Of a stretch of 6,102 nt of DNA, positions 1-4,383 are shown piece by piece. A program made the position numbers and the translations under genes. The DNA comes from Methanomassiliicoccaceae archaeon UBA367 (GTDB lineage Archaea > Thermoplasmatota > Thermoplasmata > Methanomassiliicoccales > Methanomethylophilaceae): assembly GCA_002506255.1 (NCBI GenBank), contig DAXF01000015.1, positions 1,854 through 7,955 of the forward strand. The letters are read 5' to 3'. The stretch's first letter is position 1; every line of letters starts with the position of its first letter. The notes beneath the pieces are model-generated. The model searched no databases, was not told the DNA's origin, and saw only the letters and a program-made list of their open reading frames with translations.

Positions 1-10
1 AATTGTGCTA

Positions 11-16
11 GAGGTT
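11..16 (+). promoter_or_regulatory. Ribosome binding site of the first aminotransferase
   Basis: GAGGTT matches the archaeal Shine-Dalgarno consensus GGAGGTGATC and sits 6 nt before ATG 23. It decides the start in favour of that ATG over the in-frame GTG at 5, which has almost no visible upstream sequence. Confidence 0.65.
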
Positions 17-22
17 GAATCA

Positions 23-1174
23 ATGGTTTCCAAGAGGCTTCAGAATGTCCCCGCATCGGGAACGGTAAAGATCGCGAATCTCGTCAGTCAGATGAAGGCT
101 GATGGCGTGGACATCGTTTCGTTCTCCATGGGGGAGCCTGATTTTGCCACGCCGGAAAATATAGTGGAGTCCTGTGTGGAATCCGTCAGGGGCGGTTTCA
201 CGCATTACACTCCGTCGATGGGGATAACGCCTCTGAGGAAGGCCATCGCAGCCGAGGCCGTCAGCAAAGGGATCCCCTGCAAGGCCGCCAACGTGCTGGT
301 GACCCCGACGAAGCAGGCGATATTCATGATCGCCCTGGCATACCTGGATCCAGGCGACGAGGTCCTTCTGCCTGACCCGGCATGGGTATCCTATGAGGCC
401 GTGATCCGCCTGTCCGGAGCTGAGCCCGTGTATATCAACACGAAATTCGAGGATGGTTTTGTGATCGACCCCGCAGACGTGGAGGCCGCCATAACCCCCA
501 AGACCAAGATGCTCATCATAAACTCTCCTTCGAATCCGACGGGCTGCGTGCAGCCGGAGAATGTTCTGAGAGAGATATCCAAGATCTGCGCGGACAGAGG
601 CGTAAGGGTCATGTCAGATGAGATCTACGAGCACATAATCTATGGAGGGAAGCACTTCCCCATGGCATCCTTCGAGGGTGCCTTTGATAACACATTCACG
701 GTATCAGGTCTCTCGAAGACATACGCGATGACGGGATGGAGGATCGGCTGGGTCATAGCTCCTGAAGAGGATATAAGGGCGATAAACAAGCTGCAGACCC
801 ACTCCATAACGTGCTGCACATCCTTCGTCCAAACGGCTGCGGTGGAGGCCATGAACGGCCCTCAGGACAGTCGATGCAAGATGGTCGCAGAGTTCAAGAG
901 ACGCAGGGATCTGGCACTTGACCTGATAAACGACATCCCCGGTCTTGAGTGCTGCAAGCCCGACGGAGCCTTCTACCTCTTCCCGAAGTACGAGAAGAAC
1001 ATCAAATCCGCCGACCTGGCAGAGCATCTTCTGCAGAAGGGCCACGTTGCTGTAACCCCGGGAAGGGCCTTCGGACCTGCCGGTGAAGGATTCTTCAGAG
1101 TGTCGTACGCAACGTCTGAGAGCCAGATAATCGAAGGTTTCTCCAGGATAAAGAAGAGCCTCTCCCAACTGTGA
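23..1174 (+). CDS. Class I/II pyridoxal-phosphate aminotransferase (aspartate aminotransferase family)
   Basis: This is a cytosolic PLP enzyme that moves an amino group between an amino acid and a 2-oxo acid; aspartate/2-oxoglutarate is the default guess for this fold-type I family. The protein has 383 residues from ATG 23, a normal length. Visible family landmarks are SMGEPDF near the N-terminus (substrate side), N-P-T-G at 171-174, S-D-E-I-Y at 198-202 (D199 pairs with the PLP ring nitrogen), the Schiff-base lysine K232 in SGLSKTYAMTGWRIGW, and R359 in FFRVSYA (binds the substrate carboxylate). I chose ATG 23 over an in-frame GTG at 5 because GAGGTT at 11-16 lies 6 nt before the ATG and homologous N-termini begin near here. 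Oddity: the segment V-T-P-T-K-Q-A, where related enzymes have a glycine-containing phosphate-binding turn, looks one residue short. The substrate cannot be fixed from sequence: aspartate, aromatic and alanine-type enzymes share these motifs. The next gene has its own promoter, so this is probably a separate unit. Confidence 0.93.
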   Translation: MVSKRLQNVPASGTVKIANLVSQMKADGVDIVSFSMGEPDFATPENIVESCVESVRGGFTHYTPSMGITPLRKAIAAEAVSKGIPCKAANVLVTPTKQAIFMIALAYLDPGDEVLLPDPAWVSYEAVIRLSGAEPVYINTKFEDGFVIDPADVEAAITPKTKMLIINSPSNPTGCVQPENVLREISKICADRGVRVMSDEIYEHIIYGGKHFPMASFEGAFDNTFTVSGLSKTYAMTGWRIGWVIAPEEDIRAINKLQTHSITCCTSFVQTAAVEAMNGPQDSRCKMVAEFKRRRDLALDLINDIPGLECCKPDGAFYLFPKYEKNIKSADLAEHLLQKGHVAVTPGRAFGPAGEGFFRVSYATSESQIIEGFSRIKKSLSQL

Positions 1175-1175
1175 G

Positions 1176-1196
1176 GCGCGTGCACGCATGCACGCA
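1176..1196. repeat. 21-bp alternating purine-pyrimidine run with tandem octamer and palindrome
   Basis: All 21 bases alternate purine and pyrimidine, mostly as GC and CA/TG steps, the type of sequence that most readily adopts left-handed Z-DNA under negative supercoiling. Within it, TGCACGCA occurs twice in perfect tandem (1181-1188 and 1189-1196), and GCGTGCACGC at 1178-1187 is a perfect 10-bp palindrome. The run ends directly against the AT-rich TATA element of the serine-pathway operon, so the second octamer occupies the position where a TFB recognition element (BRE) would be. The sequence pattern is seen directly; a role as operator, BRE or supercoiling-sensitive element is inference. Confidence 0.6.
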
Positions 1197-1206
1197 AATA
1201 TTATAT
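1197..1206 (+). promoter_or_regulatory. TATA box of the aminotransferase-serA operon
   Basis: AATATTATAT is the only AT-rich block in this 89-bp gap and resembles an archaeal TATA element. With a centre near 1202, initiation is expected about 22-27 bp downstream, around 1224-1229. That would give a leader of roughly 35-40 nt before TTG 1264, enough for the Shine-Dalgarno site at 1252-1258. No T-rich terminator for the previous gene is visible, so some read-through from upstream is possible. Confidence 0.6.
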
Positions 1207-1251
1207 CCGCCCGTCCGATAGAGGAGGAGTCCCTGTAAAAGGGCATCCCCC

Positions 1252-1258
1252 GAGGAGA
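1252..1258 (+). promoter_or_regulatory. Ribosome binding site for the TTG start
   Basis: GAGGAGA lies 5 nt before TTG 1264. It supports this non-ATG start: the next in-frame ATG is 24 codons in, past the conserved GPVNVEPEVL segment. The 8-mer GAGGAGAT is repeated exactly before the serA ATG (2320-2327). Confidence 0.7.
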
Positions 1259-1263
1259 TTAGT

Positions 1264-2334
1264 TTGAGCAGAAGATTATTCACCGTCGGTCCTGTCAATG
1301 TAGAGCCCGAGGTGCTGCAGTCCACGACCAAACCGATGATCACGCACCGCAGCAAAGAGTACAAACAGTTGCATGGCAACATCGTCGAGAAGATAAGGAA
1401 GGCCCTGGGAACGGACATGAACGTGTTCCTGCTGGGCGGTTCCGCCACAGTGCTCATCGAAGGATCGGTGAGGAACGCCGTCTCGAAGAAATGCCTGAGC
1501 ATAACGAGCGGTTCCTTCGGGGAGCGAATGATCGACTGCGCCACATACAACGGCAAAGAGGTCGTCACGGTGAAGGTCCCCTGGGGTCGGGCCATGAGGC
1601 CGTTCCACATAGAGGGGAAGGTCAAGGAAGACATAGAATCCGTCAATTGGGTCAGCAACGAATCCTCCACAGGAGTGCTGAGCGACAGTGTGGCCATTGC
1701 AGACGAGGTGAGGAAGCAGAACCCCGATGCGATGATCATAGTCGATGCGGTGACGTCTGCCTTCGCCGCAGATCTCAAAGTGGATAAGATGGGTGCTGAT
1801 GCCATAGTTTTCGGGACACAGAAGGCCCTTGCGCTACCTCCCGGCCTGGCTATCGGGCTCATAAGCGACAGGATAATAGAACGCTCGGCGAAAATACCGA
1901 ATAACGGTTATTATACCAACTTCCAAAAGCTGAAGAAGAACGCAGACGAGAATTACGCCCTGACGACGCCCCCGGTATCTCTGCTGTACGGATTGGACTA
2001 TCAGTTGGACAGAGCGCTGTCGGAGGGCATGACCGCCAGGTACAGGAGGCACGATAAGATGGCCTCCATGGTTGAGAAATGGGCTGATGAGAATCTCAAC
2101 GGTCTTTTCCCGGAGGAGGGCAGCAGGTCCAAGACCATAGGTGTGCTCAATCGCGGAGAACTTGATTTCGATGCATTCCACAAGGCCCTGAAGGCTAAAG
2201 GCTACGAGATATCCAACGGATACGGGGAGGTCAAGTCCTCGACATTCAGGATAGGGCATATGGGTGACGTCACCTCGGATACGCTGGCGGAGCTGCTTGA
2301 CACAATGAAAGGAATAATGGAGGAGATGAAATGA
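1264..2334 (+). CDS. Class V aminotransferase, probable phosphoserine aminotransferase of the serine pathway
   Basis: This is a PLP enzyme of the alanine-glyoxylate/serine-pyruvate aminotransferase group, 356 residues. Landmarks are the N-terminal GPVNVEPEVL and THRSKEY segments, the glycine-rich phosphate-binding turn G58-G59-S60-A61-T62, D161 in VDAVTS (ring nitrogen contact), the Schiff-base lysine K187 in FGTQKALALPPG, and R329 in FRIGHMG (carboxylate contact). It starts at TTG, supported by a good Shine-Dalgarno site. Automatic annotation would probably call it alanine-glyoxylate aminotransferase. Its four-base overlap with serA argues that the physiological reaction is glutamate plus 3-phosphohydroxypyruvate to O-phosphoserine. 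This is consistent with the published broad-specificity class V enzyme MJ0959 of Methanocaldococcus jannaschii, which fills the SerC role. Family and fold are clear; the precise substrate is an inference from context. Confidence 0.92.
   Translation: MSRRLFTVGPVNVEPEVLQSTTKPMITHRSKEYKQLHGNIVEKIRKALGTDMNVFLLGGSATVLIEGSVRNAVSKKCLSITSGSFGERMIDCATYNGKEVVTVKVPWGRAMRPFHIEGKVKEDIESVNWVSNESSTGVLSDSVAIADEVRKQNPDAMIIVDAVTSAFAADLKVDKMGADAIVFGTQKALALPPGLAIGLISDRIIERSAKIPNNGYYTNFQKLKKNADENYALTTPPVSLLYGLDYQLDRALSEGMTARYRRHDKMASMVEKWADENLNGLFPEEGSRSKTIGVLNRGELDFDAFHKALKAKGYEISNGYGEVKSSTFRIGHMGDVTSDTLAELLDTMKGIMEEMK
2319..2334 (+). promoter_or_regulatory. Shine-Dalgarno site and ATGA stop-start overlap coupling to serA
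   Basis: GGAGGAG at 2319-2325 lies inside the last codons of the aminotransferase, 5 nt before the serA ATG at 2331-2333. The upstream stop TGA occupies 2332-2334, so stop and start share bases in ATGA. This arrangement usually means coupled translation and near-equal expression of the two enzymes. Confidence 0.8.
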
Positions 2335-3911
2335 AGGTTCTTGTTTCGGATCCCCTGTCCGATGAAGGGATCAAGATCCTCGTCGACGCGGGGATAAAAA
2401 CGGATGTTAAAACAGGTCTGTCGGAGGATGCGCTCTGCGCTATAATCGGAGAATACGACGGTCTGGTCATAAGAAGCGGCACGAAAGTGACCAGGAAGAT
2501 CCTGGATGCCGCGAAGAATCTCAAGGCGGTGGGACGTGCCGGTGTTGGGGTGGACAATGTGGACATACCCGCAGCCACCGAGAAGGGGATACTCGTAATG
2601 AATACCCCTGCCGCGAACATAGTATCGGCGGCCGAGCACTCCTGCGCGCTCATATTGTCAACGGCCAGGAATATCCCCTGGGCCCATGCGTCAATGCATG
2701 CGGGTAAATGGGAGAGGAACAAGTTCGTAGGCAAGGAGCTCAACGGGAAGACCCTTGGGATTATAGGCGTAGGCCGCGTAGGCGGGGAGGTCGCCAAGCG
2801 CCTGAAGCATTTCAACATGGAGATAATAGGTTACGATCCGTTCCTGCCGAAGGACGTTGCGGACAGCATCGGCGTTCGCCTTACGGACCTGGAAGAGGTC
2901 CTCAGGAAGTCGGATGTGATGACCATCCACACACCTCTGCTCCCGGACACCAGGAACATGATAAGCAAGAAGCAGTTCGAGATGATGAAGCCCAATGCCA
3001 TGCTGGTCAACGTTGCCCGCGGCGGGATCGTCGACGAGAAAGCGCTGTACGAAGCCCTCAAATCCAAGAGGATCGCTGCGGCAGCAGTCGACGTATGGGT
3101 GGAAGAGCCCCTTTGCGAATCTGAGAAGTGCCTCCTGGAGCTGGACAACCTGGTGACAACGCCCCACTTGGGGGCGAGCACCGAAGAGGCCCAGGAGAGG
3201 GTCGCTGTAGAGATAGCCCATTCCATGGTCAGGTTCCTCAAGGAGGACACGATCGACAGCGCCGTTAACGCGCCCAAAGGAAAGCTCGATCCAGAAACGG
3301 CAGCATACCTTCCGCTGGCAGAGGACCTGGGAATAGTGGCCCATCAGGTGAACGGTGCAAGACCGATCGACAAGCTGGAGATCATAGCGTGCGGGGAGAC
3401 CTCCAAGTTGGATATCCGCAGGCTCTCCACATCCGTGGTCATCGGTGTGCTTCAGAACATAATCGGCGAGAAGGCCAATATGATCAATGCCATGAGCATA
3501 GCCAAGGGAAAAGGCATATCCGTCATGGAATCCAAAGGGGATGACAACACTATATACGACGGGACCCTAACTGTAAAGGTAACGTCCGGCAGCGAGACCA
3601 CCATGGTCCGCGGTACGGTGTTCGCAGGAATACCCAGGCTCGTAGGGGTCAACGGATACTCCTTCGAGATGGCCATGACCTCCGACCTGATAATCACCCG
3701 TTACACGGACAGGCCCGGAGTGATAGGGTCCGTGGGCAGGATACTCGGTGACGCCAACATAAACGTGGCACAGATGACCGTCGGCAGATCGTCCCCAAGC
3801 GGGGATGCGGTCATGATAATGGCAGTGGACGGTAAGGTGCCGCCGGCAATAGTGTCCAAGATCGATTCCGAGATAGGCTCGAACATAACGAGATACATAA
3901 GCCTACTCTGA
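2331..3911 (+). CDS. serA: D-3-phosphoglycerate dehydrogenase, long form with ASB and ACT domains
   Basis: SerA catalyses the committed step of phosphorylated serine synthesis in the cytosol, NAD-dependent oxidation of 3-phosphoglycerate to 3-phosphohydroxypyruvate. The 526-residue length matches the long type. The N-terminal substrate-binding part has the loop VIRSGTKV (R48 to V53) and GRAGVGVDNVD. The Rossmann domain has G146-x-G148-x-x-G151 and, after the second strand, D169, which favours NAD over NADP. Catalytic residues are R230 (NVARGGIVDE), E259 (DVWVEEP) and H279 (TPHLGAST). An allosteric substrate-binding (ASB) domain occupies roughly 311-450. A C-terminal ACT domain from about 454 carries R461-P-G-V-I-G466, the serine-binding type, so feedback inhibition by serine is expected. 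Oddity: the stretch between E259 and H279 is about two residues longer than in typical SerA and holds Cys262 and Cys267. It is translated from an overlapping start and followed 8 nt later by a small gene. Confidence 0.97.
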   Translation: MKVLVSDPLSDEGIKILVDAGIKTDVKTGLSEDALCAIIGEYDGLVIRSGTKVTRKILDAAKNLKAVGRAGVGVDNVDIPAATEKGILVMNTPAANIVSAAEHSCALILSTARNIPWAHASMHAGKWERNKFVGKELNGKTLGIIGVGRVGGEVAKRLKHFNMEIIGYDPFLPKDVADSIGVRLTDLEEVLRKSDVMTIHTPLLPDTRNMISKKQFEMMKPNAMLVNVARGGIVDEKALYEALKSKRIAAAAVDVWVEEPLCESEKCLLELDNLVTTPHLGASTEEAQERVAVEIAHSMVRFLKEDTIDSAVNAPKGKLDPETAAYLPLAEDLGIVAHQVNGARPIDKLEIIACGETSKLDIRRLSTSVVIGVLQNIIGEKANMINAMSIAKGKGISVMESKGDDNTIYDGTLTVKVTSGSETTMVRGTVFAGIPRLVGVNGYSFEMAMTSDLIITRYTDRPGVIGSVGRILGDANINVAQMTVGRSSPSGDAVMIMAVDGKVPPAIVSKIDSEIGSNITRYISLL

Positions 3912-3915
3912 GGTG
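3910..3915 (+). promoter_or_regulatory. Ribosome binding site of the small serA-linked gene
   Basis: GAGGTG overlaps the serA stop codon (TGA, 3909-3911) and ends 4 nt before ATG 3920. It fixes the start and supports cotranscription with serA. Confidence 0.7.
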
Positions 3916-3919
3916 GGAA

Positions 3920-4309
3920 ATGACAGGCATAATCACAGTAGAGGAACTGACCCAGGCGATAAAGAACAGTCCCAATAACAGAGGGATCGACGAGGAAGAG
4001 GCCAGCGACCTGGCTCTTCACGTCCTCAATTTCTTCGGATACTCCGAGAGGATAATCGACAACATACTGGAGCCGGAGGACAGGGACGCCTTCTACATGC
4101 TGGAGGACAATGCCATACTCACCACCGAGAGAGAGGAGACCACCCTCTACGATGGAAGAGAGTGGAGGATACACTACTGGCTCTTCAGACGCGATAAGAT
4201 CGATGAGCTCGCTGAGAACAGAACCAAGAGCGTGGAGAAGGAGACGGAGAACATGTCGGTCTACGACGATCTCCCCGATGACATCTGGAGTCGCGGAAGC
4301 GAACAGTGA
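3920..4309 (+). CDS. Small acidic protein of unknown function, possible winged-helix fold
   Basis: I cannot assign a function to this 129-residue protein. It has no signal peptide or membrane segment and is strongly charged, with many Glu and Asp. Residues about 1-55 look helical (EELTQAIKNS, EEASDLALHVLNFFGYSERIIDNIL). They are followed by EPEDRDAFYMLEDNAIL and then a probable beta-hairpin, TTEREETTLYDGREWRIHYWLF. A helix leading into a charged hairpin of this kind resembles the recognition helix and wing of winged-helix domains, which is an inference from pattern alone. The last 30 residues are acidic and probably disordered. It recalls a small uncharacterised family in Thermoplasmata-type archaea (possibly DUF6015), but I cannot verify that. 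It lies 8 nt after serA with its own Shine-Dalgarno site, so it very likely shares the serine-operon transcript and could be a regulator or simply a passenger. Confidence 0.85.
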   Translation: MTGIITVEELTQAIKNSPNNRGIDEEEASDLALHVLNFFGYSERIIDNILEPEDRDAFYMLEDNAILTTEREETTLYDGREWRIHYWLFRRDKIDELAENRTKSVEKETENMSVYDDLPDDIWSRGSEQ

Positions 4310-4314
4310 TCCCG

Positions 4315-4348
4315 GGCCGTCTTCGGCCACCTCCCCTTCATCCTTTTT
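4315..4348 (+). terminator. Candidate terminator of the serine operon: hairpin plus T-run
   Basis: GGCCG (4315-4319) and CGGCC (4324-4328) form a perfect 5-bp stem with a TCTT loop just after the stop of the small gene. A pyrimidine-rich stretch follows, ending in TTTTT at 4344-4348. Archaeal termination depends mostly on T-runs, so the T-run is the likelier signal and the stem may be incidental. The same T-run forms the start of the next gene's TATA box. Confidence 0.4.
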
Positions 4349-4351
4349 ATA
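4344..4351 (+). promoter_or_regulatory. TATA box of the XPD-family helicase gene, leaderless architecture
   Basis: TTTTTATA is close to the archaeal TATA consensus. Its centre near 4348 lies about 25 bp before ATG 4373, the usual distance from TATA to the transcription start. No Shine-Dalgarno sequence sits at a workable distance; the nearest, GGAAG at 4355-4359, is 13 nt before the ATG. The transcript therefore probably begins at or within a few bases of the start codon. Confidence 0.7.
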
Positions 4352-4361
4352 CTTGGAAGCA

Positions 4362-4383
4362 AAGACGTCCCTATGGACGTCTT
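4362..4383. repeat. Perfect 9-bp inverted repeat enclosing the helicase start codon
   Basis: AAGACGTCC (4362-4370) and GGACGTCTT (4375-4383) are exact reverse complements separated by CTAT (4371-4374). ATG 4373-4375 lies in the loop and first base of the right arm, and the expected transcription start falls in the same place. If the mRNA is leaderless, the left arm is not transcribed and the element would act as a DNA operator. If transcription starts upstream of it, the RNA would fold a hairpin over the start codon. Confidence 0.55.

Noticed and set aside
5..22. GTG at 5 as the start of the first aminotransferase.
   Set aside because: ATG 23 has a well-placed GAGGTT, and the GTG start would translate through that site and add six unconserved-looking residues.
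1231..1243. Small stem CCCT/AGGG in the serine-operon leader as a possible attenuator or riboswitch.
   Set aside because: It has only 4 bp with a 5-nt loop, and the leader of about 35-40 nt is too short for a known riboswitch.
704..1246. 180-codon minus-strand frame opposite the first aminotransferase.
   Set aside because: It is a shadow of the coding strand, with no recognisable domain and no ribosome site worth noting.
1095..1862. 255-codon open frame on the minus strand spanning the end of the first aminotransferase, the promoter gap and half of the second.
   Set aside because: It lies opposite two well-supported genes, its translation resembles no family I recognise, and long antisense frames are expected in GC-biased coding sequence.
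2691..3344. 217-codon minus-strand frame inside serA.
   Set aside because: It lies fully within the catalytic domain of serA, where the + frame has every expected motif.
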